64,000 bases of DNA from Gnetum montanum (GCA_015680685.1 MNCI01004834.1:227530-291529); one strand, 5' to 3'; shown: positions 34,701 to 47,017, numbered from the stretch's first letter. Notes: generated from the sequence alone by a model not told the origin. A program made the numbers and translations.

Positions 34701-34899
34701 ATGTGCCATTGCACCTATTTTCCACTTTGCCCACTTTGATAATAGAATGCACAGATCCTCTTACACAAGCGGCACATATTGCATCTGTCAATGCAACAGA
34801 TACCCAAGAATGGTATGCCAACATCAAAGCATACCTCCAACATGGCAAACCCCCACACAGCTTGACATCCACTCAAAAGGATGCAATAAAGAAGCAATC

Positions 34900-36050
34900 C
34901 TGACAATATGTCCTTATAGGAGATAACACCTTATGCAAATGCTCCTTTGATGGCATATTGCTAGCTTGCATTAGTGGGGAAGAAGTACAAAAAATTGTTA
35001 ACAAAGTCCATAAGGGACTATGTGGGGGACACATAGCCCCTAGGGCCATGGCAGCAAAAATCAATTGCCTAGGGTACTACTGGCCTTGCATAGAACGAGA
35101 TTGTCTTGCCAAAGTTAGAACGTGTGATGTATGTCAACGCCATGCAAATCTCATACATGTGTTGTCCACTGAATTACATCCTACACAGATCATGTGGCCA
35201 TTCCAACATTGGGGACTAGACATCATAGCATCCATCACACCTAAGTCTTCTGCAAGACATAGCTTCATTATCACTGCAATCGAATACTTCAAAAAGTGGG
35301 TGGAGGCTATTCCCTTGAGAAAGACTACATCTCATTAGGTTTGCCACTTTATCTTGGATAACATAGTAACAAGGTTTGGTCTTCCCATAACTATTGTGAT
35401 GAAAAACGGGCCACAATTTAGTAGCGTGAAAACCAAAACCTTTTGCGACAACCTTGGTAACAAACACTCTTTCTCATCGTTGTACTCCCCACAAGCCAAC
35501 AATCAAGTAGAGGCAACAAATAAAACCATTATCAACCTTCTCAAAACGCCCCCCAATAGCAGTAAGAGGTGATGGCATGAGCAAATCCTCTACATGTTGT
35601 GGGCTTACCATACGACATGTCGAACAGCTACAGGTAAGACTCCATATAGTCTCATTTACATATCTGAAGTGATGTTACCTCTTGAATTACAGGTTCCATC
35701 ACTTCGGATGATTCTCTCAAATGTTGTAGATGAGGCTCAAAATAATGAGTCAAGGATCATTGATCTTAACTCTGTAGAGGAGGAGCATGCCCAACACTTA
35801 GTCACATCAAATGGTACCAGGATAAACAATGGAAAAATCACCACTACAATTTACATCAATAGCCGATCAAGAAGGGAGACTTAGTCCTCAAGGCTGTTCA
35901 TGAACTTGTGAACAAATTCTTAGCCAATTGAGAAGGCCCTCTTGTAGTCATGAAAGCCTATGAGAATGGGGCATTCAAGCTGGCTGACATGGATGGCAAA
36001 AAATTCGCAAATCCTGTTAACCACTTGTACCTTAAGCCATACTACGTCTG
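34900..36050 (+). pseudogene. Tat-B integrase
   Basis: Inserts the cDNA into the genome. The HHCC zinc finger is visible (VHKGLCGGH ... CDVCQ, about 35008-35142). The catalytic core has its first acid in WGLDIIASI (about 35212). The second acid is lost: KNGPQF at about 35404 where DNGPQF is expected. The glutamate remains in NNQVEATNKTI (about 35500). The C-terminal domain ends with KLADMDGKKFANPVNHLYLK (about 35980-36040). With the second acid replaced by lysine, this copy could not catalyse strand transfer. Confidence 0.85.
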
Positions 36051-36089
36051 ACACAAAAGATTACATCAGATATGGAGCAAGGTAAGCAG

Positions 36090-36400
36090 AACATCTGCTA
36101 CAATGTAAAGCTAAAAAAACACATTCGCTATGATGTAAAACTAGCACAGATAGTCTGCTATGACTATAAACTAGCATAGAACATCCGCTATGATGTTAAA
36201 CTAGCACAACACATCTTTGGGCCATGACATAAAATTGGCACCCATAGCATGGTCTGCTATGACCTTAAAATGGCCATCCACCATCCACTATGATATTAAA
36301 CTAGCACAACAGTCTACTAGGACCTTAAACTAGCACATTGTAGTTTGTTGGGACCCTAAACTAGCACACCAGATAGTCTACCAAGACTTTAAACTGGGTT
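36090..36400 (+). repeat. Minisatellite M3 of Tat-B (after integrase)
   Basis: Eight to nine units around CCGCTATGATGTTAAACTAGC and CTACTAGGACCTTAAACTAGC. Equivalent to 63050-63130 in Tat-A. Confidence 0.75.
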
Positions 36401-36771
36401 CATGGTACAATGCTCCCTAATGCACACCTGTGACTCTTCCAAACAAGCAAGCATGCACACTTTCAAACCTCCTAGACAACATGGGGTGGAATGTTGCAGT
36501 TCCAGAATGTAGTTCACGTTGCTAAGAAAAAACCCTCTAGAACACATATAGTGTCACCACCCTTGGTATTTTGCTAATCTTTCAAAGATTTCATTTGACA
36601 TCTTGCTAACCTTATGGAGCTATTGCTACTACAGTTGGTCATCCTAGCAATAGCTCTAGTTGTCAACACCTGCTCTTGGAGTCCCAGCACTATTGTGGCC
36701 TAACCACAAGGTTGCCATCCTCCAACCCTCGCCATTGTCCAAGTCCAAGAGGCATTCAACTGTTAGAATCC
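36401..36771. other. Unassigned DNA after minisatellite M3
   Basis: No clear coding frame on either strand. On the minus strand it would be the 3' flank of the antisense stretch at 36772-37352. Confidence 0.4.
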
Positions 36772-37352
36772 TCACCTTGCAACTAGACTGCATGATGTTT
36801 TTCTTAGATGAGGAATCCTAAGCACTTGCATCATCACTACTCCTAGTCTCTGTGGTGCCAACCTTTTTAGCCTACCGCTACCAAAATCTATGTTGGCCTT
36901 CCTACTTTGGACATTGTACACTTTAGCGAAAACACTTGTCACTCTGTCGATGTTCAAAGCAAGTAGGACTTTGCTCTCACTTCACTTGATGGTCATTTTT
37001 CTAGTATTCTCTGTAATGTTTGTAGGATAAAGGCCAAGATGGCATTGTTTAGAGATGTGCTTCACCACGAGAGTAAGGCACTAAATTGCTCCGAAGTGAT
37101 CACTTTGACTAGCCGAGCCACTTGGAAGTACATACCCTACTCTCCCTTTTAGCTAGTTTAGCCTCGATTCCCTATACTTGCAATTTTTCATATCCTTTTT
37201 ACAAGCTTTCCCAATGCACAAAGTCCTTTCACATGCCTGACCACCAATTCCATGATAGGCATAATGCAACTCATCCCATGGGAAGCATCTATAGGTAGGT
37301 TAAAGCCCCACATGGATGTAACATATCTCATCCTTGGTAGGAAACACCTGTC
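36772..37352 (-). pseudogene. Second antisense coding stretch of Tat-B, between integrase and 3' LTR
   Basis: One minus-strand frame of about 193 codons with only four stops. It begins right after a good splice acceptor (TTGTTGTTGCAG, AG at 37354-37353). It starts QVFPTKDEICYIHVGL and continues with CFPWDELHYAYHGIGGQAC, the Cys/Lys-rich CIGKACKKDMKNCKYRES, then SASQSDHFGAI and VTSVFAKVYNVQSRK. The stops are TAA, TAG, TAG and TGA, each explicable by one transition from CAA, CAG/TGG or CGA. A donor-like CTAG|GTACCT near 37453 suggests a small preceding exon. I do not recognise the family. Tat-A has no room for it: its integrase-to-polypurine distance is only about 200 bases. Confidence 0.5.
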
Positions 37353-37840
37353 CTGCAACAACAACAAGGTTTTTTGCAAAGTGAACATGGGTGTACAACA
37401 AAGGAAAAGCACAAAAAATGTAAAAGCGCATAAAAGCACAAAAAAATAGAGGTACCTAGAACAAATGGCACAACAGCTATTTTACACTCATTTTGGCCAT
37501 AAATCAACCATCTCTAAGCACTCTAGTGAGAGGTCAAAGGTCAATAAAGAAAGACACCCATGCATGCTAACTCCCTCATAAGCACTTCGACAAGGGATCA
37601 CACTATGGCAACAATTTTTCAAGGCATTTCATTTTACATTAATTCCTTCCCCAAACCTATTTCCTCAAATCCATCTCTTGGCCCCTTACTTTACAATTAC
37701 TTTTCCAATCACTCTTCCAATACTTTCAAGTGTAGTGAAGCGTGGTCCAAGCTAGCACTGAAGAGTGGTGTTGTTGTCTTGTTCTTCATGGTGTTTTGTA
37801 TTCTTAGTCAATGTCTCTTGGTCAGATCCTCTAGGCATCA

Positions 37841-37851
37841 ACAAAGACGGG
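37841..37851 (+). other. Polypurine-tract remnant of Tat-B
   Basis: ACAAAGACGGG lies five bases before the 3' LTR. The flanking bases (GTATTCTTAGTCAATGTCTC) recur before the clearer tract of Tat-A at 63247-63258. Confidence 0.55.
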
Positions 37852-37855
37852 CCAT

Positions 37856-40122
37856 TAAAACACCATAAATTTTGGGACTCTCACAATTCAACGGTCCCAA
37901 AATTTGGGAAAGAATCTCTGCAAGTGTGATGTCACAATGGACCATGCACATGACATGGAACCCCAAAAGTCCTAATTCCTAGAAAGTCACTTCCAAGATT
38001 ACTTGCCATCCTCTGTAGCATAGTCAATGTGGCCCCCAACCACAAGGCCAATTTGAATGAAAGAGGCACCAGGGGTAGACCGTATAGTCTGGAAAATTTT
38101 CTATCTCCTGGGCTGATAGGTTTACTACACCCCATAGCTTGCCTAGCCTGACACTTCACCTAGCTGACGATTTACCTAGGGACCATGCTAGAAGTTGTCG
38201 AAAGTGTTCAGGATGAGTGAAATAATTCAACAGGTTTTCTAACTGTGGGACCTGCTACACTGCATAGCATAGCAGATCTTGAGAAGACTGATCGGGCACC
38301 AAAGATGCAAATTGACAATGACTCAACCTCATAGGATATCTGACCAACTTCATCCTTGATGCATAAGGAACATGATGCAGCAAAATGTGGCAAGTCTTGT
38401 CAGGAATCATTTAAATTTGAGTGCTACGCTATGCTACGGTACACAGCGTAGCAGGGATGAACTCTAACAATACTCCTACTCAGATGGCTCTGATGGAGTA
38501 AGCCTACTTGCCCATGCTCCAACTATCAAACATGTTTGCTTTGCCATCACACCAGGACATGATCATCATCTTATGAAAAAATGTTTGCAAAGTAAGTCAG
38601 GATTCAGGTCAAACAAGGTGTTATGCTATGCTACGCTACGCAGCATAGCATAGTGTAGTAGGGACAGAACACGCTAAGGTCCCCTGCCAAGCAGTTCTAG
38701 TAGGAGGATTGCACTTGGCTACACTTTGACCTCCACAATTTCCTATCCCACTTTTCCCTAGGATCCCAAGCAAAGTTTCTTGACAAAACATTGTAGATTG
38801 GACAAGAATTCATGTCACACTGGCTACTATGCTATGCTACACTACATAGTATAGCATAGTGTAGTAGGGATACAAAGCACCAAAGCATCCCAAGGATGAA
38901 CTCAGTAGGTCCTGAGACCTTTTACCATGAAAGACATGGTAATAGTCGCTTGCCTTGCTAGGCCTCAAATAGGTATTCTTAGCTTTCAGGTAAAATTTCT
39001 TTCAAGACTTGCGACTACGCTACCTAGCATAGCACAATTTAGCGTGTGAGTGTTTACACTACGCCAATATGCTGGGTAGTGTAAACAGCATAACACTCAT
39101 GTGGAAGTCCTAAGACATCTTCGGTTAGCTCTAGAATTTGTTGGCAATGGTCACTTCTGTCTCAACATTTCTTCAACACAAAAGATTAGCAAGTATGCTT
39201 ATGTTTTGCATCCCTTGACTATTCCCAAATTTGTCCCTATGCTTGACCTTGCTCGCCAAAGCAAGGAAGATGTAGTCATGAAGCACAAGCTCTACTTTGC
39301 ATTCTTTATTGACATGTTCTTACTAAAAATGGTAGTTTACTGGATTCTGGCACATGCAGCTTGAATGATATGATCACAACGTAGAAGGTTTCACATCCAG
39401 CATTACACAGTAGCATGGCATAGTCACGTTTGCACTCTGTGGGACCCAGGACACATGGCGTCCAAACCACATTTTTCTCCCGCTTCTAGCCCTATAAATA
39501 CCCCAGCAAAAAACATTCAAGTGGTTGGATTCTAGGATTTTTTAGCATGGTTGGCTTTCTTAAGTGTGGTTGGCTTTTGCATTGTTGGCTTTGAGAATCA
39601 CCTTTCTGACAATTGGCTTCAAGGATTGGCATTGAGAAGTTTGGCATTTTGGCTCTCTAGTGCTTAGCTTTGGCAAAGAGATTAGCAAGCAGAAGGTTCC
39701 TATTAGCAAGCTATTGATAGCAGTCCAAAGAGCTATGACCATACTGCTTCATTGTAAGCTATGCCTATCCATACTATGCATCAATTGTACACCTTCAGCC
39801 AAGCAAAGATCAGATCCCCAGACCTTGGGGTGGTGCACTTTCTCACCCAAGCCTATTTCATTTCATTTTGCTATTTTCATATTTTGCATTATTCTCCATC
39901 GGTTTACGTTTGACACTTATCACTTAGCTTGCACATAATATCTTTAAAACAAGCATTTACAAAAGGTTATTTTACACTGATTAAGTTCCTATCTGATCGA
40001 CCAGACAGTTCAAGGTACCCTGCTTTCATTTACCCCAGCATGGCCCTCGCACGGATCTAGGTTTAGGCTGTACGCCTGGTGATCTCTCGGTGTTCCAACC
40101 ACCAACATTTTCGGTCACTACA
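37856..40122 (+). repeat. Tat-B 3' LTR
   Basis: Partner of 19840-22109. It starts TAAAACACC where the 5' LTR has TGAAACACC, a G-to-A change in the terminal TG, and ends GGTCACTACA followed by the duplicated CAAGG. Its TATA box is at 39493-39500. Confidence 0.9.
39493..39500 (+). promoter_or_regulatory. TATA box of the Tat-B 3' LTR
   Basis: TATAAATA in the same context as in the 5' LTR (CCCTATAAATACCC). Confidence 0.65.
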
Positions 40123-40127
40123 CAAGG

Positions 40128-40510
40128 CTCTATTGGATTTAGGTTCTAGTGTCAACTTAACCTCTCAAGAAATATAAAAAGCCTAGAACCTACCTCCACT
40201 AAAAAAGAGTAACATTCATTTACAACTGGCCGACCAGTCCATCACTATCCCATTAGGACTGGTGGAGGACATTGTTACCACTATTTGTGGATGGTCATAT
40301 CCAGCCGACTTCCTAGTGATTCAAGTCAACAACTATAAGGGGAACTTCCCTATCATAATGGGAAGAGCATGGCTAAGCATAATTGACACATGCCTAGGAA
40401 TACGTGATCTTTCCCTAAAGATATCAAAGGTAAATATGATTGGAAAGATCAAGAAGAAGAAAGTTCTGTGGTTCGCATATAGTAACATAAGGTGTCATTG
40501 CGTGTAGAAG
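40128..40510 (+). pseudogene. Athila protease, main part
   Basis: Resumes after Tat-B with the active-site words LLDLGSSVN (about 40130-40156). It continues LADQSITIPLGLVEDIV, then YPADFLVIQVNNYKGNFPII, then MGRAWLSIIDTC (about 40220-40396), the usual layout of the Athila-type aspartic protease. A stop near 40171 and a TAG at about 40505 interrupt it. From 40510 to about 40820 there is only weakly coding linker. Confidence 0.75.
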
Positions 40511-40819
40511 TCCTAGTTCATACAATGTATAACATTGCCTACATGCAACCAATGTGCACAAGTAACTAACATAAAAATATGCCTATATGTAGCAGCCACA
40601 AGATAGGAAGGCACCCAATGGTTGATAGCTAACCAAGAGAGCAACTCAACTATATGCATGGAACCAACTGAGGGTTTGACTTTCACTTACGTCAATAGCA
40701 TAGAAACATTAGAGAAAGCCCATCACCAACTTCCAAGTCTCAACATTGAAAATATCAACTAGGAAAAGTTGGAAATCCCTAACAACTTTAAGTAAGAGCC
40801 CCTAGAGTTAAAACCATTA

Positions 40820-41455
40820 TCCACTAGTATGGAGTACACATTTCTCAAAAATGAAAAATCAACAATTATTAATGCTAGGCTCGCTCCTCAACAAAAAGAG
40901 AGACTGTTGAAAATGGTGAACAAATGATCAAAAGCATTCACTTGGTCATATCCCGAACTAACTAGAATAGGCCCTAGGATATGCCAACATAGGATTTACA
41001 CTGACCCCTCAATGAAGCCTTGACAACAACTGCAAAGGCAATTGAACCCAAAGCTGAAGTAAGTGGTTAAAGAAAAAATTGAATAGCTTCTAAAAGATGG
41101 GTTCATCTACCCCATTGCTAATAGTGAATGGGTTAGTCCATTAGTTATTGTGCCTAAAAAGGGAGGTAAATGGAGGGTGTGAAGACTTCAGGCTACTGAA
41201 CATGGCAACATTTAAAGACCACTTTCCATTGCCATTTGTTGACTAGGTCTTAGAAATCATTGTAGGGAATCACTATTATAGCCTTCTAGATGGATATAGT
41301 GGATACAAAAAAATCAAAATAGCACCAGAAGACCAAGTAAAGACCAGTTTCACAAGTCCTTGGGAGACATTTACATAAAAATAGATGTCATTTGGCTTGT
41401 GCAATGCTCCTGCAATGTTTCAACATTTGGTTCTAAGTATCTTTTAGCAGTAAAT
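40820..41455 (+). pseudogene. Athila reverse transcriptase, N-terminal half only
   Basis: MEYTFLKNEKSTIINARLAP starts at 40829. The fingers follow with GFIYPIANSEWVSPLVIVPK (about 41100-41160), then FPLPFVDQ and YSLLDGYSGYKKIKIAPEDQ, and the palm as far as CNAPAMFQHLVLSIF (about 41400-41445). The catalytic YxDD, the thumb and the RNase H core are absent: at about 41455 the sequence jumps to the end of RNase H. Frameshifts near 41180 and several stops are present. Confidence 0.8.
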
Positions 41456-41460
41456 AGGAA

Positions 41461-42895
41461 ATGGTCACCGAGAACATTGTTGCGGATCATTTATCTCTGT
41501 TAAGATGGGACAACAAAGAGGATGAATATCCACTTTTTGATCGCTTTCCTGATGAATCCCTCTTTGTAGGTGTAGTAAATAATCAATTAACCATGGAAAT
41601 AAATTGGTATAGTAGTATTCTTACCTATCTCCTTACACAAGAAACACCACAAGATTTAGACATTAAAAAGAAACAATAGTTTCTTCACCGAGCCAAGTAT
41701 GTCCCAATGGCTTGGTTCGATGGTGTGTTCCCAATATAGATTAATTACGAGTTCTTCAAGATGCACATGAAGGCCCTTGTGGGGGTCATTACGTTGGGAG
41801 ACAAATAACCATTAAAATCTTGCTTGCAAGATATTATTGGCCTACATTGTTTAGGGATGTGCATCATTTCGTCCAATCTTGTGAGTGTTTCCAATGTGAT
41901 GGGGGAATGACTACTAGGATGGAGAGTCCACAATAATGGATTCAAGCTTTAGAACCCTTCAACATATGGGGAATTGATTTTTTGGGGCCTATTACACCAA
42001 TGTCTAATGGAAAAGACTACATTGTTGTTGTTGTTGACTATTTTACAAAATGAACAAAAGTAGCCACTGTTACAGATTGTACATCATCTACCACTGCACG
42101 ATTTTTTTAACAACAAATCGTTAATAGGTTTGGCAGGCCTCATGCACTTATTTCTGACAATGGTACACATTTTACAGGTGCAACTCTTCAAAAGTTGATG
42201 TAACCCTTAAGAGTTGAACACAAACTGACTACACCATACCACCCTCAAGTGAAGGGTTAGGCCGAAGTAACCATTAGCGAGATTACAAAAATATTAACAA
42301 GAATCATTAGCAAATATAGGTGAGACTAGAGCACCAAACTGAACGATGCTCTTTGGGCATACCGCTCAACATGGAAACTTCCTATAGGCTACTCTCCCTA
42401 TGAGTTAGTGTACAGAAAACTCCCAACGCTTCCTATTCAAGTAGAACTCCAACCTTGACCTTAATTTAGCACAAAAAGAATGGTTAATGAACCTTAACCT
42501 ACTAGATGAGAACTAATTAGTCACGTTATCATCTAATGAATTTCTTAAAAAGCTTTTAATAAACGATGTCATGACCTAAAAATTAGAAAAGTTAAGTACC
42601 AATAGGGAGAAAAAGTTCTTTATTGGAACCCCACACACGTGCCACAACGCACTAAATTTCAAACACTATGGGAAGGACCTTATATTATTCATGCAACTTT
42701 TCCTTTAGGATCCATGATGATTTACAAAGCTAATAGCCTAGATAAGAAACTGTTGCTCAACAGCCAACAAACCAAACCTTTCCATGAGCCTAGAATAGCC
42801 AATATCCATATTACCTCTATTGGTGGACAACCCTACCCGCTAGCTCGAATATCCTCCTTCCAACTCAGTCATGGGGGAGATGGCCACCAATGCTA
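41461..42895 (+). pseudogene. Athila RNase H tail and integrase
   Basis: Opens with ENIVADHLSLLRW (end of RNase H) and FDRFPDESLF, then the integrase. The zinc finger HEGPCGGHY and CFQCDGG lies at about 41768-41905. The catalytic core has its first Asp at 41976-41978 (WGIDFLG), the second at 42156-42158 (DNGTHF) and the glutamate in AEVTISEI near 42260. HTFRSTW-like and SPYELVY words follow, then the C-terminal part FQTLWEGPYIIHATFPLGS (about 42655-42710). Frames shift several times. All three catalytic acids are still readable, unlike in the Tat copies. Confidence 0.8.
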
Positions 42896-44783
42896 ATCAT
42901 TCTAAGCCCTCAACTCTTTTTGTATTTTTTGTTTTACATGTTTTTTTTACACATCTTTTCAATTTTACTCATTTTTATTTTACACCATCATTCACATTTT
43001 TACTATTTCTTTTTTTGATTTACTTTCATTTGTCATATAATAAGTGCTCATGATGGTGGGTTGGACTATAGTAATATTGATTTCTAATGTTTGCTTTTTA
43101 CCTTTGATTTTCAATGTTGATACTAAGATATAGTTCTTTTTTATAAAATAGGTAATGAGTCCACATCGTCCATTCATCCATTCAATGATGTGATCTCCCT
43201 TGGCTTTGGAACTGTACTATCCATTTTTCTAAATGAAATTATTAATGAATTGGTGACTGGGTATTCTTCAAACCAAGGAAGGATTCAATGGCTGAAGAGG
43301 GTGTGACTTCATGGGGATTTGACACATTTGTGTTGGCTATTTTCTTGCGTACTTGGATGCTTTTCATGATTCTTTTTCCATTCTGCCATTGACCAAAAAT
43401 CAAGATGTGGAATGAATCTAAATAAGTCTTTGCATGGTGTGGTTCTCATGCAAAAAAAAACTAGTGGAAATTCAAAACACACACCTTAGACATAATAAAG
43501 AAACATGGGCTGCAAACACTGGTTATGGCACTAGAAAGACATGTTACCCATGCTTGATGGTTCCCTCTACCTAAATCCCTTTCTTATTTCTTGCTTTTCT
43601 ATATTTCTCTCCTTGGAATGGTGGTGACTCGATGGACACATTCTTGTTGCTTCATGAGGATGGGTTGGTCAAATGTATTGATGCGAGGTCACTAGATATT
43701 TTTGGTGAGTCCAGACTTGGGATGAATTTTATTTAGTCACCTTAACCACCTAATACACAAGGGACTTTACACAACCTTGCTCTTGGGATTCCATTTCATT
43801 TCCTCCTCTCCTTCCATATTTCTTTCCATATTCCACCTCATTGCCAATTTTATGATTAGTCTATGTCTTGGTTGACGCATTGTTAGTCTTTGATAAACTC
43901 TTTTGGGTAAGTTCTTAACCATTGTTTCCATATGTCATTCCAAGAGCCTGCCAACTCTTTAGTTTTTGGGTCTATGAAGGCATAAAAGGCATGAGCCTAC
44001 TTTGGGGAGTACCCACTAGCATTCTTTTTTGGTGCAATTGTTAAGTTCTTTTCCTTAAACATTCTTTGCAATCAACCCTTTATTGTTTCATCCCCATTAT
44101 GACATCCATTTTATTAGCTTCCCCATTGTTATTTTCCTCATCTTCATTGTTCCTTCAGTTTTTCCACCCTATCGCTACCAGAGGTTCACTCTTAGTCGTG
44201 GAGGCCCTGTCACAAAATTTTCCATTCAGTTACCTATCTCACCCCTACACCTTGGGTAGTTATAAGTTAAAAACCTCTAACCCATTATTTTCCATACCCA
44301 TAACCCAGCCAATGCACTTATATAAAGGCAAGGTATCAACTGCATTATGGCTTATCTATCCTTGCTAATTTGTGACTGTGTTGTGTGTACACATGATAAT
44401 TACACGAACAATGAACTGGGATAGGAGGAAACACTCGGGATGGACTGGAGCTAGAGCGTTTATGCAAGGAACAAGTTTGGTCATGTGGCTATGGATGAAC
44501 AACGAAGTACACATTTCTGACATCAGCAGCAATGTGCCTCATTTTCTTTTCTCTCTCTCTTTCTCTTCAAGCTATCAAATGAAGGTCTAGATGTCATCTA
44601 TGTATAGTATTCACCACAATCGGCATGAACACCAATGTTGTAATATGTTTTTCAATCCATTCACTAGGCACTTTGAGTATGTTATTCCCTATCATTGTTA
44701 GTTCTCATTCAGTAAATAATCCCATACCTTCCCAATATTTTGTAAGGAATTCAAGGATGAGTTTTCATTTAGTCATGGGGGTA
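42896..44783 (+). other. Athila region between integrase and 3' LTR
   Basis: Nearly 1.9 kb where Athila elements often keep an envelope-like ORF. I see no frame resembling one; short open stretches (42871-43053, 44066-44368) are hydrophobic but low in complexity. Just before the LTR, ATGGGGGTA (44775-44783) is a plausible polypurine tract. Confidence 0.5.
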
Positions 44784-45599
44784 TGATGAGTTCAAATATC
44801 GAGGTCGTGATATCAGATCCTTCCAAGCGATATTGGACATCCAATATTGGGACCTGTCTTGTCACCTGTAAATAAGAGGTTGGCACACTTATTTTGCAAA
44901 TAGTTGGTTAATTAGTCTTAATCCCTTACTCGAACTCTTGCCTTTTTTCCCTTCTCAGAGTTAGAATTATTTCTGAGTGTCCACAGTAGGAGTCATAAAG
45001 TGAACAAATCTTTATTCAATCATTTTGTACCTGAGCACACCTTGTGGCCAAAAATAAAGATGAACTTTGTGATAAACCTTGTAGTATTCAAAATTGCTAA
45101 TTTAATGTTATTTACAGTTCTTTAATGCTTTCCTTAATTAATTTTCTCTCTCTCACCTTGTTAACTTCCCCAAGTAAGCACACTTAGTACAACCACTTTG
45201 GGCATGCGTGGAACACTTGGTAATCCAATAACAATTAGCGTTTGGTAATCCGAGTACTGTTGCACTGGTTTAGGATGTGGACAACAAGTGAGAACAAATG
45301 CTAGTGTTAGGACTAGTTAGAGCATAGTCTATTAGTTAAATTAAATTGGTTACTTAATTAGTTCACTTCTCCCTTTATAGCACTAGGACACAAAACATAA
45401 AAACATATAAAAATCATATACCTCAAGTTTACTTAACCATACAATCATGCTATACAAGTACGCTTGGGAAGACAACGATTAACTAACCCGTTCAAGTTCT
45501 GTAAAGGTGCATAAGCACTTAGTCCTTGGAATTTGATCAGATCATGCATGTACACTCGTGTTCATATGGTTGAGCATAGGGATACCTTGCTACTCATCA
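44784..45599 (+). repeat. Athila 3' LTR
   Basis: 816 bases matching 16218-17063, starting TGATGAGTTCAAATATCG and ending TACTCATCA, followed by CCCTC. It lacks a ~30-base stretch that the 5' copy has near its start. Confidence 0.85.
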
Positions 45600-45604
45600 C
45601 CCTC

Positions 45605-47017
45605 TATGGTAAAAGGGCTTTCTCAACTTCCCACAACTTAAGACCCCCCTTTATCATAAGAGTATTTACATGACTGCCTCCCAAGGAATCTTTTGTCATT
45701 AGGGTACCCCAACTTGACATAACACAAACAACTGTAACCCAAACAACTATGCAACTACCCCCTATGATGGCTAATGATACTACCTCTTCCTCACAACCAA
45801 CAGCTAATCACCAAAAAACTTCAACCAAATAAAGGAAGAAGCATAAGCAAAAGCTTGATAATAAGGGTGACAAGTAGATAGAGGCATGAAAGAAAGTGGG
45901 TCTAGAAAAGCCCACTTCCATATTAACTATACCCATAACCTCGTTTGTCCAACCTACTTCAACCAACAATCCATAGGAGGACACCAAAGCCCATAGCTAG
46001 AACAACAAGGAAAAGCCCCAACAAACACAACCTAGAACCAAAGTGTGCATTTTGGGGTGCATGATGAAAGTAAAGCACAACTAGGGCAATAAACCCATGG
46101 CCAACAATAAAAACTTCCTCAATGTGATAGACCAAGTTAAGTAATCCCTCAAGTAAAAGAACAAAACTTTAAGCTTGTATGACCTGATCATGACTTCTAC
46201 CACTCATCGCGAGGTGTTAGTCAAAATGCTTAATTCTATCCCTGTTAGTGAGGACATCCTCACTAATGGGGAAGCCATCCATGCAATGATGATTCCTTCC
46301 TCACCAAGGGAGGAAAATCCAACACCCTTAACATTTTGTAATACTAAATTTAAAATTAATCCCCAAATTGGTGAAATCACTATAGCACCTTTATTCATAA
46401 CCATACAAATAGGACAATCTAAAATACATCGAGTGCATGTGGATGATGGAGCTACAACCAATGTCATCTCATGCACCATTGTTGAATGCTTGGGCCTAGC
46501 TAAGAAAATGCAATCCACAATCATTATAGCTCTTAAGTCCTTCAACGGATCAAGGGTTGCTATCAAGGGGTCCATCTCCTTGGAGTTTGCAGCCAAGGAG
46601 CAATTCCACACAACCACCAATTTCTCAATAGTGGAAAAGATACTAGGATTCAACTTGATCTTGGGAAGACCTTGGTTGACTTAATTGCAAGTTGTGTCCT
46701 TTCCCATCCATCAATAAATTCACCTTCCTTATAAGGAAGGTGAAATCATCATTCGCGGTGATAATGTGGTTCCCCTAACTATCAACAACATAGACATAGA
46801 GAAAGGGTCCATAGTGGAGCTTCAAGAAGGAGCTCCCAACCATGAAGAGCAACAACCCAAGAAATCCAATGATAACAACGCTAACCAATGAGATGCATTA
46901 TGGGATCAACTCCTTTTTAACATCGTAAGTGAAGGAGATGGAGAATATAAGCTTATGCAAAGTAGATCTTACTCACTCCCTAAACTTGCAAAGAGTAGAA
47001 AGAATCTACCCAAGTAA
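45605..47017 (+). pseudogene. Tat-A gag-protease, resumed after the Athila insertion
   Basis: A Pro/Thr/Gln-rich linker (45605-46100) with PPKESFVIRVPQLDITQ corresponds to the linker of Tat-B. After LYDLIMTSTTHREVLVKML (about 46175-46230) comes the protease: HRVHVDDGATTNVIS (about 46427-46470) with the catalytic Asp-Gly, LKSFNGSRVAIKG (about 46531-46570) and LGFNLILGRPWL (about 46645-46680). The frame ends RSYSLPKLAKSRKNLPK and TAA at 47015-47017, apparently the true end of the gag-protease frame. Confidence 0.8.

Larger units (their letters stand above)
19840..40122 (+). mobile_element. Tat-B: complete 20.3 kb Tat/Ogre-type LTR retrotransposon
   Basis: LTR pair 19840-22109 and 37856-40122, flanked by the identical 5-bp duplication CAAGG (19835-19839 and 40123-40127). 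Internal order: leader, gag, protease, minisatellite, an antisense gene with its own TATA box, hairpin-rich DNA, minisatellite, RT, RNase H, second (archaeal-type) RNase H, integrase, minisatellite, a second antisense coding stretch, a polypurine remnant, then the 3' LTR. Size, layout and the double RNase H match the Ogre/Tat branch of Ty3/gypsy. All reading frames contain stops, so it is not autonomous now. It belongs to a different subfamily from Tat-A and Tat-C. Confidence 0.9.
16218..45599 (+). mobile_element. Athila-type LTR retrotransposon inside Tat-A, itself split by Tat-B
   Basis: Bounded by LTRs starting TGATGAGTT and ending ACTCATCA. The flanking 5-bp target duplications are CCCTG (16213-16217) and CCCTC (45600-45604), differing in one base. 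A primer-binding site follows the 5' LTR, and gag, protease, RT and integrase are recognisable. The DLG-type protease active site and the tRNA-Asp-like primer site fit the Athila lineage. About 9.1 kb is its own sequence once the 20 kb Tat-B insertion is excluded; the rest of RT and the RNase H are deleted. Confidence 0.85.

Noticed and set aside
42896-44783. Envelope-like gene in the Athila element
   Set aside because: Expected by position for Athila relatives, but no frame has a signal peptide, coiled coil or transmembrane pattern that I could support.
46204-46653. 149-codon open frame on the minus strand opposite the Tat-A protease
   Set aside because: Exact shadow of the protease frame, which shows the DDGA active site and GRPWL.
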